DNA of 64,000 nt from positions 248,001-312,000 of the forward strand of contig CAVZIL010000007.1 of the NCBI GenBank assembly GCA_963775505.1, read 5' to 3'. The DNA is from JAIBJN01 sp963775505. Its GTDB lineage: Bacteria; Actinomycetota; Thermoleophilia; Gaiellales; Gaiellaceae. The notes below the pieces were generated by a model. It was not told the origin of the DNA and made no database searches. It was given only the letters and a program-made list of their open reading frames with translations. Shown piece by piece: positions 17,128-26,597 of this stretch (position 1 is its first letter; every line of letters begins with the position of its first letter). The translations under genes and the position numbers were made by a program.

Positions 17128-18283
17128 ATGTTCCACGACCGCGCGCGGATCCGCGTGAAGGGCGGGCGCGGCGGCGACGGCTCGCTCAGCTTCCGGCGTG
17201 AGAAGTTCGTTCCCAAGGGCGGGCCCGACGGCGGCGACGGCGGCGACGGCGGCGACGTCGTCCTCGTAGCCGACCCGGACCTCCGCGATCTCGGGTTCTT
17301 CCACCGAAGCACCCGCTTCGAGGCGAAGCGCGGGCGCCACGGAGAGGGGTCGAACAGGCGCGGGGCGGACGGAGACGACGTCGAGCTCGGCGTGCCCGTG
17401 GGGACGCAGGTGCTCGACGAGGAGGGGCGGCTGCTCGCCGACCTCGCGCACGCGGGGGCGCGCCTCGTCGCTGCGCACGGCGGCCACGGCGGCGCGGGCA
17501 ACCGCCGGTTCGCCTCGCCGACCCATCAAGCGCCCGCGGCTCGCCGAGCTCGGCTCGCTGGGGGAGGAGGCGACGCTCGAGCTGCGCCTGAAGCTGGTCG
17601 CCGACGCCGCCCTCCTCGGCTTCCCGAACGCGGGCAAGTCGTCGCTACTCCGCCGGATCTCGAACGCGAAGCCCAAGGTCGCCGACTACCCCTTCACGAC
17701 CGTCGCGCCCGTCCTCGGCACGGTCGAGGCCACGGACGGGCGGCAGCTGACCGTCGCGGACGTGCCGGGCCTGCTCGAGGGCGCGAGCGAGGGGGTCGGG
17801 CTCGGCGACGAGTTTCTCGCCCACCTCGAGCGGGCGCGGCTTCTCTTGCACGTGATCGACGCGCAGGAGGACGTCGAGGCGCGCTTCCGGGCCATCGACC
17901 GGGAGCTGGCCGCCTACGGCGCCGGGCTCGCCGAGCGACCGCAGATCGTGGTCCTGAACAAGGTCGACCTCATCGCCGAGGCGCCTTCTTTCGAGGTCGA
18001 CGACCCGCGCGTGCTGGGTGTCGTTGCCGTGTCGGCGGTCACGGGTAAGGGAATCGACGAGCTCAAGCGGCTCCTGTTTGCCTTGGTTCCGGAAAGTGCG
18101 CCAGCACTTTCCGGAAATGAACTGGCCGACTTCCTTACCTACCGGCCGCTTCCGCCCCACCGTCGGCGCTTCCGCATCTTCCGCACGCCGGGCGGCTACC
18201 GCGTTCGGGGGGAGGCCACGGAGGACGAGCTTCGCGCGGCCGGGGTCAAGCCCGACGCCGTCGTCGAGTTCGAGGACGAGTGA
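17128..18283 (+). CDS. obgE: GTPase ObgE/CgtA (frame break)
   Basis: Ribosome-assembly and stress GTPase. The N-terminal Obg fold is glycine-rich (VKGGRGGDGSLSF, GGPDGGDGGDGGDVV), the G domain has GFPNAGKSS, DVPGLLEGA and NKVD, and a C-terminal OCT domain ends at 18283. The frame shifts at about 17531-17540, just after the Obg domain segment NRRFASPTHQAP; removing one base gives RLAELGSLGEEATLELRLK, the expected continuation. Probably a sequence error. A 30-bp inverted repeat is carried in frame in the linker before the OCT domain. The end overlaps nadD by GTGA. Confidence 0.92.
18087..18116. repeat. 13-bp perfect inverted repeat within obgE
   Basis: TTCCGGAAAGTGC, loop GCCA, GCACTTTCCGGAA. 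It lies inside the coding sequence, in the linker between the G domain and the OCT domain (encoding about VPESAPALSGN), and keeps the frame. It resembles a REP-type palindrome. Its core GTGC-N4-GCAC recalls the RAYT-flanking GTGCCAGGCAC but the outer arms differ. Confidence 0.8.
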
Positions 18284-18855
18284 CGACGGGGCTCCTCGGC
18301 GGCGCGTTCGATCCGCCGCACGCGGGCCACGTCGCCCTGGCCGAGGAAGCTATCCAGCGCTTTCGGCTCGACCGGCTGCTCGTGCTCGTCGTCGCCGAGC
18401 CGGGTCACAAGCCGGTGAAGACGCCGGTCGACGAGCGCCTCGAGCTCGTCCGCGCGGCCTTCGCGGACCTGCCGCTCGCGGAGGTGCGGCCCGAAGCGCG
18501 GCCGTTCACCGTCGACTCGCTCCGCCAGGCCGGCTTCGACCCCGACGCCACGGTCTTCCTCGTCGGCGCCGACGAGTTCGCGGACTTCCTCAGCTGGAAG
18601 GAGCCCGACGAGATCCTCGAGCTCGTGCGGCTCGGCGTCGCCACCCGGCCCGGGTATCCGCGAGAGCGCCTCGAGCCCGTCCTCGACGCGCTCCGGCGAC
18701 CGGAGCGCGTCGAGCTGTTCGAGATCCCTGCGGTCGACGTCTCCTCCACAGACCTGCGCGCCCGCCTGGCGCGCGGGGAGCCCGCCGAGCGGCTCCTCCC
18801 TCCGGCTGTCGCCCGCCTCGTCGTCGAGCGGGGCCTCTACGATGAGGGCTGTTGA
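18280..18855 (+). CDS. nadD: Nicotinate-nucleotide adenylyltransferase
   Basis: Makes deamido-NAD from nicotinate mononucleotide and ATP. The 191-residue nucleotidyltransferase shows GLLGGAFDPPHAGHVALA with the (H/T)xGH motif, the substrate loop region VFLVGADEFADFLSWKEPDE, and the ISSTDLR-type motif as VSSTDLRARL. The GTG start overlaps the obgE stop and the end overlaps the next start. Confidence 0.95.
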   Translation: MTTGLLGGAFDPPHAGHVALAEEAIQRFRLDRLLVLVVAEPGHKPVKTPVDERLELVRAAFADLPLAEVRPEARPFTVDSLRQAGFDPDATVFLVGADEFADFLSWKEPDEILELVRLGVATRPGYPRERLEPVLDALRRPERVELFEIPAVDVSSTDLRARLARGEPAERLLPPAVARLVVERGLYDEGC

Positions 18856-19265
18856 CCACCCCCGGAGGGCAAAGCTACGCTGAGAGGGTTGACCCAGGAG
18901 ATGCAAGGCCGCTGACGCCCATCGACCACGCGCGCAGAATCGCGGCCCTCGCCCAGGAGAAGCTCGCCGCCGACGTCGTCATCCTCGACATGCGACCGGT
19001 GTGCACGTACACGGATTTCTTCGTCGTCTGCACCGGGCAGAGCCCGCGGCAGACGAAGGCGATCTACGACGAGGTGCGCGAGCGCCTCAAGAAGGAGGAC
19101 GGCCTCGCGCCGCGCGCCGTCGCGGGCGAGCGGCAGGCGACCTGGATCCTGGCCGACTACCTCGACGTCGTCCTGCACGTCTTCACCCCCGAGGCGCGGG
19201 AGTACTACCGCCTCGAGGAGCTCTGGGGCGACGTCCCCTCGGTCGAGCTCGCGGTCGCCGGCTAG
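18852..19265 (+). CDS. rsfS: Ribosomal silencing factor RsfS
   Basis: Binds L14 to block subunit joining in starvation. The conserved body runs from HARRIAALAQEKLAADVVILDM through TYTDFFVVCTGQSPRQTKAI to ADYLDVVLHVFTPEAREYYRLEELW (read in shorter pieces). TTG 18852 overlaps the nadD stop and gives 137 residues. However, relatives begin just before HAR, and an in-frame CTG at 18912 (TPIDHARR) preceded by AGGAG at 18896-18900 is a credible alternative start (117 residues). Confidence 0.92.
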   Translation: MTTPGGQSYAERVDPGDARPLTPIDHARRIAALAQEKLAADVVILDMRPVCTYTDFFVVCTGQSPRQTKAIYDEVRERLKKEDGLAPRAVAGERQATWILADYLDVVLHVFTPEAREYYRLEELWGDVPSVELAVAG

Positions 19266-19298
19266 GCCTCGGCGCGCTGCGCTACAGTGTCCCCGCGC

Positions 19299-19371
19299 GG
19301 GGCCATAGCTCAGCTGGGAGAGCGTCTGGCTGGCAGCCAGAAGGTCGCGGGTTCGAATCCCGCTGGCTCCA
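19299..19371 (+). tRNA. tRNA-Ala(GGC)
   Basis: Folds as a complete cloverleaf: acceptor GGGGCCA/TGGCTCC including the G3:U70 wobble that identifies alanine tRNAs, D-arm GCTC...GAGC, anticodon stem TCTGG/CCAGA with loop CTGGCAG (anticodon GGC), T-arm GCGGG-TTCGAAT-CCCGC, discriminator A. CCA is not encoded. TACAGT at 19283-19288 is a likely -10. Confidence 0.97.
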
Positions 19372-19372
19372 C

Positions 19373-20617
19373 TCAGCGCCTGTCGTCGTAGACGAGGATC
19401 GCGCCGCCGTAGCACGCGACCCACACGCTGCGCGTGGGAGCGTCGTACGTGATCCCGATCGGGAGGTGGCAGGCGTCGATCGTCTGCAGGATCTCCATGT
19501 CGCGCGTCCGCAGCTTGGTGAGCGTTCCCGACTCGTAGTTGACGACGTAGATCGCCTTGCCGTCGGGGGCGATGGCGAGGCTGCGCGGACGCGTGCCGGT
19601 GGCGACCGTCTTGACCCTGCCCGTGCTGAGGTCGAGCCTCGCGACCTCACCCGCCATGTTCAGGGTCGCGTAGATCTTCTCCCCTGAGGGGTCGATCTCG
19701 AGCGCCCGCGGGCCCGACCCGATCGGGATGGTCGACGTCTCCCACGTTGCAAGGTCGACGCGGACGAGGTAGTCGCCGCCCATGATCCCGACGTACGCGG
19801 CCTCCCCGTCGGGCGTGACGGCGATCCCGCGCGGATACTCGCCCATCTCGATCCTCCGCACCTCGCGGCCCTTGCCGGTCGAGACGACGCTGAGGTCCCA
19901 GGTGCACCAGTTGGCCACGAGCACGAAGCGGCCGTCCGGGGTCACGGCGACGACCTTCGGCACCGCGCCCACGTGGTAGACGTCGTCGATCTCGAGCGTC
20001 TCGAGCGAGATCCGGTAGACGAAGCTCCGGTCGAAGCCCGACGCCGGCGTGCACTCGTCGTCTCCCTCGGGCCCGAAGCCGTCGCCGTACATCGAGTAGT
20101 TGGAGACGTAGGCGTACTTGCCGTCAGGCGAGAAGGCGGCCTCGACGGGCGCGCCGAGCGACGTTCCCGCAAAGCGTTCGTACCCGAAGTCGGCCAGCTC
20201 GACGGCGTCGGAGATCGTCTTCTCGAGCTCGAGCTTGCGCGAGTCGTAGACCGTGACCGAGTGCCGGTACATCATGTTCTGGGCGAAGACGAGCCCAGTC
20301 CCCGACGAGGCCACCGACTTCGGCGTGATGTCGCCGCCGAGCGTCTCGCGAAGACGGAGCGTGGTCCGGCTCGACGGCCTCGAGGGCTCGGATGCCTGCG
20401 ACCCCGCGGTCGTCTCCTCCTCCGGCGCCGTCCCCTCGGCGCCAGGGTCCGCCGGCGGCGAGGACGCGGCCGACTCGTCGGGATTACGGCCCACCCAGGC
20501 GCCGGCGACGCCGGCGACGAGGACGGAGGCTGCGACCACGGTCGCGGTCAGCCGTCGCCGGCGGATCTGCCGCCGCCTCGCCTCGCGTCGGCTGATCCGG
20601 GGGTCGAGGTCGCTCAA
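19373..20617 (-). CDS. Membrane-anchored YVTN-type beta-propeller protein
   Basis: 414 residues from a TTG start: basic cytoplasmic N-terminus (RREARRRQIRRRR), one transmembrane helix (LTATVVAASVLVAGVAGAW), a Ser/Pro/Glu-rich spacer, then about six propeller blades with the repeated signature xxPxxxAxxPDGxxxYVxNY (for example VAVTPDGRFVLVANW, IAVTPDGEAAYVGIMGG, LAIAPDGKAIYVVNYESG). Two Cys pairs may be extracellular. The function is unknown, probably binding or scaffolding outside the membrane. It converges on the tRNA-Ala gene with 1 nt between. TAGACT sits 12 nt upstream of the TTG. Confidence 0.8.
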   Translation of the reverse strand: MSDLDPRISRREARRRQIRRRRLTATVVAASVLVAGVAGAWVGRNPDESAASSPPADPGAEGTAPEEETTAGSQASEPSRPSSRTTLRLRETLGGDITPKSVASSGTGLVFAQNMMYRHSVTVYDSRKLELEKTISDAVELADFGYERFAGTSLGAPVEAAFSPDGKYAYVSNYSMYGDGFGPEGDDECTPASGFDRSFVYRISLETLEIDDVYHVGAVPKVVAVTPDGRFVLVANWCTWDLSVVSTGKGREVRRIEMGEYPRGIAVTPDGEAAYVGIMGGDYLVRVDLATWETSTIPIGSGPRALEIDPSGEKIYATLNMAGEVARLDLSTGRVKTVATGTRPRSLAIAPDGKAIYVVNYESGTLTKLRTRDMEILQTIDACHLPIGITYDAPTRSVWVACYGGAILVYDDRR

Positions 20618-20632
20618 GGCTCTCGCCGGAGT

Positions 20633-21079
20633 CTAGCCCTGGCGCCCGGTGCCGCCGGCCTGGTTCGCGCCTATCCGGGCGAGGTGCGTCTCGATCCGGG
20701 CGAGCGCGGCAGCATGGTCCTTCGCCTGCTGGTCGAGCTGCTCCTGTTGAGCGCGCGTCCGCTTCCCAACGAGGGTCGCGACGACCACGCTCGTCAGCGT
20801 GGGGATGAGGCCCAGGCCCGTGAGCATGAGACCCGTGCCAACGAGGCGGCCGATCGTGGACTCGGGGACGACGTCGCCGTAGCCGACCGTCGTCACCGTG
20901 ACGACTGCCCACCAGTACGCGAGCCCGATGCTGGTGAACACCTCCGGCTCGACCAGCCGGGCCAGGGCCCCGGCGATCATGACGAGAACGAACGCGACGG
21001 AGATCACGGTGGCCACGGCCCGAGGGAGCGTCAGCCGCTCGTACCAGAGCTCGAAGCGCCTTTCGACGTCGATGTGCAT
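20633..21079 (-). CDS. Two-helix potassium channel (Ion_trans_2)
   Basis: 148 residues from the ATG at 21079. The selectivity filter is TVTTVGYGDVVP, flanked by a helix before (VATVISVAFVLVMIAGALA) and after (GTGLMLTGLGLIPTLTSVVV). The C-terminus is a short coiled coil rich in Gln/Ala (RAQQEQLDQQAKDHAAALAR). There is no RCK domain. The frame extends 26 codons upstream but that segment is not typical. It probably conducts K+ and is tetrameric, by family knowledge. Confidence 0.85.
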   Translation of the reverse strand: MHIDVERRFELWYERLTLPRAVATVISVAFVLVMIAGALARLVEPEVFTSIGLAYWWAVVTVTTVGYGDVVPESTIGRLVGTGLMLTGLGLIPTLTSVVVATLVGKRTRAQQEQLDQQAKDHAAALARIETHLARIGANQAGGTGRQG

Positions 21080-21350
21080 GCGCTGCGATTTTCGAGAATT
21101 CCGCGCCAGTCCCTCTCCGCCGGCGTTCGATCCGTCCGATACAAGGCCTACCGTCACTTTTCCAAGGAGTCCGCTTGCCGTAGCGGTGCTCCCTGTCTAC
21201 ACGAGGGCGAGGGCCCGCTGGCCGCAGCGGGCTCTCGCTTCGACGGCTTTCCGTGCGGTTACCCGCACTCAGAGACGCCTGGCGGCCTCACTGCGCCCAG
21301 GATCTTCCAGTGGTTCCATGGCGAGCATGAAATCCATCGGAGCCTTTGCC
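21080..21350 (+). other. Structured intergenic leader or small RNA region
   Basis: This divergent interval between the K+ channel (-) and a small + strand gene holds a 14-bp hairpin with one wobble pair, 21207-21238 (GCGAGGGCCCGCTG, loop GCCG, CAGCGGGCTCTCGC), and a second hairpin at 21253-21268 (GTGCGG-TTAC-CCGCAC). Neither is followed by a T run, so a terminator is unlikely. It may be the leader of the 21351 gene or an independent RNA. I recognise no known riboswitch consensus. Confidence 0.4.
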
Positions 21351-21524
21351 ATGACGTATCTGAGTGTCACCCAGCACGAGACCCGCCACCAGATGATCGA
21401 TGCCGAGCGCGAGCGCGCCCACCGGCTGGCCGCGAGCCGTCGCGTCGTCGACCGCCCCCGCCGCCGCCGCCGCCGCAGCCCTCGTCGCTGGTTCCGGGCC
21501 GTCCGCAGCACCGCGGCCGCCTGA
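21351..21524 (+). CDS. 57-residue basic protein
   Basis: From ATG 21351: MTYLSVTQHETRHQMIDAER, then a run of arginines (RPRRRRRRSPRRW) and a short hydrophobic end. The helical N-terminus followed by an Arg-rich patch suggests nucleic acid or membrane contact, but the family is not recognised. An ATG at 21318 is in frame and would add 11 residues. It converges with ltrA, 1 nt away. Confidence 0.45.
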   Translation: MTYLSVTQHETRHQMIDAERERAHRLAASRRVVDRPRRRRRRSPRRWFRAVRSTAAA

Positions 21525-21525
21525 G

Positions 21526-22698
21526 TCAGGCGGCCGCGCGCATGCGCGCGCGGGCCTCTCGGAAGCGCAGCGTCTCGTAGGCGATCAGGCCGATGCAGAC
21601 TCCGGCGACGAGCGCGAGCGACACGACCCCGTCGATGCGCGTCGCCACCGGGATCAGCGCCGCGCTCGCCGCGGCCGCGACCAGACGGCGGCGGTTGACG
21701 GTCCGCACGCTTCGGTAGCGCATCCCGTTGTGGCTCAACAGGTAGGCGGCCACGCCTCCGCACAGGGCCACGGCCGGAACCGTCGCGAGCGGGTCGTTCA
21801 CATGCTCGAGCACCTTCTTCGCTCCCAGGGCGACCAGGACGATGCCCGCGAACATCGGCAGGTGCAGGTAGCTGAATGTGTCGCGAGCCAGGCGCGCCCG
21901 CTCGTGACCGCGCGCTTCCACGAGGCGCCTTCGAATCAGGAGCGCGACGACGTCGAAGTACGCCCACCAGAGCGCACATGCGAGCACGAGCCCGAGGACC
22001 GCGGCGACGACGACCGTCGGGCCGAGCTCGATGCCGGCGGCCCCGATGCCGATGGCGACGATCGACTCGCCGAGGGCGATGATCACGATCAGCGCGTAGC
22101 GCTCGGCGAAGTGGTCGGCCGAGATCGAGAAACCGCGGACGCCGAAGACGTAGGGACCGGAGTAGTCGATCGTGAGCGCGACGAGCCAGAGGGCGATCTG
22201 CGCCCAGCCGTCGAGGAAGCCGGCGACGATGAACAGCGCCGGGCCCGGGATCGCCGTCCGCGCGAGCCTGAACGTGGCCTGCCGCACGTCGACGTGCGGC
22301 GTCGCCTCGGCGAAGAGGACGATGTGCATCGCCCGCACGGCGAAGTAGGCGAGGCCGAAGAGCACGGCGTCCGAGTCGAACGCGTGCGGCACCGCGAGCG
22401 CTGCGACGAACATCGCCGCCATCGCGCCGAACACGGCGAGGCGGGCCGAGCCCTCGTTCGGGTCGATCTCGTTGGTCAGCCAGGCGTACGCGCCCCAGGC
22501 CCACCAGAGCGCGGCGAGGATCAGGAGCCCCTTGCCGACTCCCGCCCAGGTCGGGTCGTCGGACATGAAGCCGGTCACCTGCGTGAGCGCGAAGACGAAC
22601 ACGAGGTCGAAGAAGAGCTCGAGCGGCGTGACGGGGTGCTCGGCCTCTTCCTCGCCCTCGCGCTCCGGCTCGATCTCCCTCTCCGGCTCGCCCTGCAT
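21526..22698 (-). CDS. Low temperature requirement protein A (LtrA)-like membrane protein
   Basis: 390 residues from the ATG at 22698. After an acidic N-terminus comes the LtrA signature VTPLELFFDLVFVFALTQVT, then about ten helices including FAERYALIVIIALGESIVAIG, another family landmark. It is an integral membrane protein of unknown biochemical role. A longer frame upstream overlaps the next gene and is not LtrA-like. Confidence 0.88.
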   Translation of the reverse strand: MQGEPEREIEPEREGEEEAEHPVTPLELFFDLVFVFALTQVTGFMSDDPTWAGVGKGLLILAALWWAWGAYAWLTNEIDPNEGSARLAVFGAMAAMFVAALAVPHAFDSDAVLFGLAYFAVRAMHIVLFAEATPHVDVRQATFRLARTAIPGPALFIVAGFLDGWAQIALWLVALTIDYSGPYVFGVRGFSISADHFAERYALIVIIALGESIVAIGIGAAGIELGPTVVVAAVLGLVLACALWWAYFDVVALLIRRRLVEARGHERARLARDTFSYLHLPMFAGIVLVALGAKKVLEHVNDPLATVPAVALCGGVAAYLLSHNGMRYRSVRTVNRRRLVAAAASAALIPVATRIDGVVSLALVAGVCIGLIAYETLRFREARARMRAAA

Positions 22699-22720
22699 CA
22701 CCCGGATGATCGCAGCGGCG

Positions 22721-23552
22721 TCAGCGTGCGCGGAGCTGCTCGAGCACCACCGGGTCGATGCGGTCGGCGCCGCGGACGCGCTCCTCGAGGTTCTCCGCGC
22801 CGGCCCAGGCGGCGAGGGCGCCGGCGAGGTCGCCCTCGTAGCCGAGGGCGGCGAGGCGCCCGCGCATCTCCTCCGCGAGCTCCTCGCCGACGTCGAGCCA
22901 CTCCTCGTCGGGCGTCTGCCCGAAGAGGAGGTCGTGGATCCGGTAGATGCGCTCGAGCTCTGCGATCGGCTCCGGGTGGTCGTCGACGCGAAGGTCGACG
23001 GCGACGTCGCTCGTGCCGCCGTAGCCGCCGTCCTGGCGGACGACGAGCAGCGCCGCCGACTGTCTTCCGCGCCGGTCGCCGCCGGCCGCCTCGGCGGCGG
23101 CGAGGCAGGCCAGGAGCCGCTCGGAGAGCGGCTTTCCCGCCGTGCCCTCGAAGCTGGCGGCCAGCGCGTCGACCGTCGCCGCCGAGACGAGGATGTTCCC
23201 CTGCGCCGCATAGCTCGGGCCCGTCGTCCCCCCGGCCCAGTCGAGACAGTCCGAGCCCGTGTAGGTAGCCGCGCGCCCGTGCGCGTCCACGACGCCGACC
23301 TGGCGGTGCGACCGCCCGTCGTCGGCGGCGACCAGGGCCCTCACGACCTCGTCCGCCGAGCGGCCCTCCTTCGAGGAGCTCGAGCCCGCGCGGCCGGTAG
23401 GCGAGGTTCGCCCAGGCCTGCGTGGCGATCGCGCCCACCTCGGGCGCCGCCGCCGGAACGGCGGCGCCCACGGCGAGGAACTTCGACTGCACGGCCACGC
23501 CCCATTCGCGCGCCTCGAGGTCGCAGCCGACGATCGAGTAGGTGGAGATCAC
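22721..23552 (-). CDS. DUF1028 (Ntn-hydrolase fold) protein (frame break)
   Basis: About 277 residues. The N-terminus from GTG 23552 reads STYSIVGCDLEAREWGVAVQ and SKFLAVGAAVP, with GAIATQAWANLAYRPRGLELLE, the DUF1028 start. The rest (RQVGVVDAHGRAATYTGSDC, YAAQGNILVSAATVDA, GRQSAALLVVRQDGGYGG, RVDDHPEPIAELERI) lies in another frame. Removing one base near 23365-23370 joins them, so sequence error is likely. Family members have an Ntn-hydrolase fold of unknown substrate. There is no evident signal peptide. Confidence 0.82.
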
Positions 23553-23564
23553 TCGTGCGGTCCC

Positions 23565-23986
23565 CTAGCGCAGACGGGCGAGGCGCTCCATGCTCGCGCT
23601 CGAGGAGGTCAGCGCTGCCGGCCTCGCGGTGTACGGGTTCGCAATCGGTGTCGAACTTCGACCGGCACGAGGACGTGTCCCTCACGACCACCAACCAGTA
23701 GTCGGGGTTGAAGGGACCGCCGAAGAGCTGGTCGAACGCCGAGGCAAAGCTCGCGTCCATCAGCAGGTCGGTCGAGGGATCGTGGACGGGGAACGGCCCC
23801 GGATCCCCGATCTGTCCTTCGTAGTACGCATAGCCGATGTACGTGGACGCCGGCGTCTTCCTGAGGCAATCCAGCTTGTCCTCGAGCTTGTTCACGCGCT
23901 GGCGCAGCGTCGCCCCTCCCGCCACTGGCCGGCAGCGCGACGGCGAGCGCGCAGACGACGGCCAGCGCGATCCACAACTTCCGCAT
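23565..23986 (-). CDS. Small secreted protein (frame breaks)
   Basis: From the ATG at 23986, preceded by a strong GGAGGGAGGA, there is a signal peptide (RKLWIALAVVCALAVALPAS). After one extra base in a four-C run at 23913-23916 the protein continues ATLRQRVNKLEDKLDCLRKT, a short coiled coil, and STYIGYAYYEGQIGDPGPF. A second apparent extra base near 23633-23637 would lead to the end SSSASMERLARLR at 23565, 12 nt before the DUF1028 start; this second correction is less certain. About 139 residues, extracellular, function unknown. Confidence 0.55.
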
Positions 23987-24110
23987 GATTCCTCCCTCCA
24001 CATGTGACAGAGGGCACGACCTTAGAGGGCGTGCTCCCCGCTGACAAGAAGCCGGCTTTCGTCCCGGTTCGGCCCGGTCCTGCCGCTACGCTCCCCTCCT
24101 GGAGCCTGTG

Positions 24111-26571
24111 ATGGAGCGATACGACCCCGAGGCGATCGAGCTGAAGTGGCAGGACGCGTGGGAGCGCGAGCGCGCGTTCTACGCTCCCAACCCTGCCCGG
24201 TCCGACGAGATGGACAGGGAGCACACCTACGTCCTCGAGATGCTCCCGTACCCCTCGGGCGAGCTGCACATGGGGCACGTCAAGAACTACACGCTCGGCG
24301 ACGTCCTCGCCCACGTCAGGCGGCGGATGGGCTGCGCAGGTGCTGCGGCCGATGGGCTACGACGCCTTCGGCCTCCCGGCCGAGAACGCCGCCATCCGGG
24401 AGGGCGGCCACCCGCGGGTCGTCACGGAGCGGAACATCGCTGCCATCCGCGAGCAGATGCGCCGCATGGGCTGGGCGATCGACTGGGACCGCGAGGTCGT
24501 CGCACGTAGGACCCTTCCTACTACCGCTGGACCCAGTGGCTCTTCCTCAAGCTCTTCGAGCAGGGCCTCGCCTACCGGAAGGAGGCGCCGGTCAACTGGT
24601 GCCCCAACGACCAGACGGTGCTGGCGAACGAGCAGGTGATCGACGGGCGCTGCGAGCGCTGCGGGGCCGAGGTCGAGCGCAGGAGCCTCGAGCAGTGGTT
24701 CTTCCGCATCACCGCCTACGCCGACCGGCTGCTCGACGAGATGAGCCTGCTGGAGTCCTGGCCCGAGCACGTGCTGACGATGCAGCGGAACTGGATCGGA
24801 CGCTCGGAGGGCGCCGAAGTCGTCTTCCGGGTCGAGGAGCTGGACGTCGACATCCCCGTCTTCACCACCCGCCCCGACACGCTCTTCGGTGCGACGTTCT
24901 TCGTGCTCGCGCCGGAGCATCCGCTGGTGCCCCGGCTCGTCGCCGGGTCGCCGCACGAGGCCGAGGTCCTGGAGTACGTCCGCAGGGCGGGCGCCGGCTC
25001 CGCGGCCGAGCGCGCAGATCCCGAGAAGGAGAAGACCGGCGTCTTCACGGGCGCGTTCGTGACGAATCCCGTGAACGGTGAGCGGCTTCCGATCTGGGTC
25101 GCCGACTACGTCCTCATGGAGTACGGGACCGGGGCGATCATGGCCGTGCCCGCGCACGACGAGCGCGACTTCGAGTTCGCGCGCAGCCACGACCTGCCGG
25201 TGAAGGTCGTCGTCGCGCCCGAGGGCGCTGAGTGGAAGGACGGGACTTACGTCCCGCACTCCGAGGAGGAGCGCCTCGTCGACTCCGCGCAGTTCACGGG
25301 TCTGCCGGCCGATGAGGGGAAGCAGGCGATCGTCGAGTGGCTGGAGTCGCAGGGTCTCGGCAGGCCCGAGGTCGGCTACCGCCTGCGCGACTGGCTCCTC
25401 TCCCGCCAGCGTTACTGGGGCTGCCCGATCCCCATCCTCTACTGCGAGGCCTGCGGGATGGTCCCGGTGCCCGAGGAGGACCTGCCCGTGCTCCTCCCCG
25501 AGGTCGAGGAGTATCTGCCGAAGGGCCGCTCGCCGCTCGCGGCCGCCGAGGACTGGGTGCACACGACCTGCCCGCGCTGCGGGGGAGAGGCGCATCGCGA
25601 GACGGACACGATGGACACGTTCGTCGACTCCTCCTGGTACTTCATCCGCTACTGCGACGCGCGCAACGAGGAGGCTCCGTGGAGCAGGGAGATCGCCGAC
25701 TACTGGCTCCCGGTCAACCAGTACATCGGCGGCGTCGAGCACGCCATCCTGCACCTGCTCTATGCGCGCTTCTTCGTGAAGGCGCTCAACGACCTGGGTC
25801 TGCTCGGCTTCCGCGAGCCGTTCCTGCGCCTCTTCACCCAAGGGATGATCCACTACCACGGCGCGAAGATGGCGAAGGCGCAAGGGCAACGTCATCTCGC
25901 CCGACGAGATGGTCGCCGCCTACGGCGCGGACGCCGTGCGGCTCTACATCCTCTACATGGGGCCGGCGGAGGACGACATCGAGTGGCAGGACACGGGCAT
26001 CGACGGCATGGCGCGCTTCCTGGGCCGCCTGTGGCGCCTCGGCCTCGAGGTCGCCGAGCGCGGCCCTGCGGAGGCGCCGGCGGACGGCCCCCTCGTCCGG
26101 CGGGCACACGAGGCGATCGCCAAGGTCTCCGACGACATCCTCCGGCGGTTCCAGTTCAACACGCCGATCGCGGCCGTGATCGAGCTCCTCAACGACGTCT
26201 ACCACGTGAAGGACGACCCGGATCGCGCGGGTGAGGTGCGCTTCGCCACGGAGACCGCGGTCAGCCTGATCCAGCCCTACTCCCCGCACGTGGCGGAGGA
26301 GCTCTGGCAGCGGCTCGGCCGCGAGCGCCTGTGGGAGGAGCGCTGGCCGCGGGCCGACCCGGCCCTGCTCGAGCGCGACACGTTCGAGCTCGTCGTGCAG
26401 GTGAACGGGAGGGTGCGCGACAAGGTCGAGCTGCCGGTGGGCCTGTCCGATGCCGAGCTCGTCGCCCGCGCGAAGGAGCTCCCGCGCGTGCGCGCCCACC
26501 TGGACGGGAAGGAGATCCGCAAGGAGATCGTCGTCCCGGGCAAGCTCGTCAACCTCGTCGTCGACGCCTGA
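24111..26571 (+). CDS. leuS: Leucine--tRNA ligase (three frame breaks)
   Basis: Class I synthetase charging tRNA-Leu. Landmarks in order: PYPSGELHMGHVKNYTLGD (HIGH as HMGH), MGYDAFGLPAENAA, VNWCPNDQTVLANEQV, the editing domain (TTRPDTLFGATFF, MAVPAHDERDFEFA), zinc-type CEACG/CPRCG pairs, DSSWYFIRYC, and the KMSKS region, which reads KMAKAKGNV. The frame breaks at 24333 (one extra T), about 24509 (one missing G) and 25881 (one extra C). Because every conserved block is present in order, these are most likely sequence errors. The ATG follows GGAG by 6 nt; a GTG lies just upstream at 24108. Confidence 0.93.
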
Positions 26572-26597
26572 CTCCGTACCCTGTGGAGGTGAACGTC

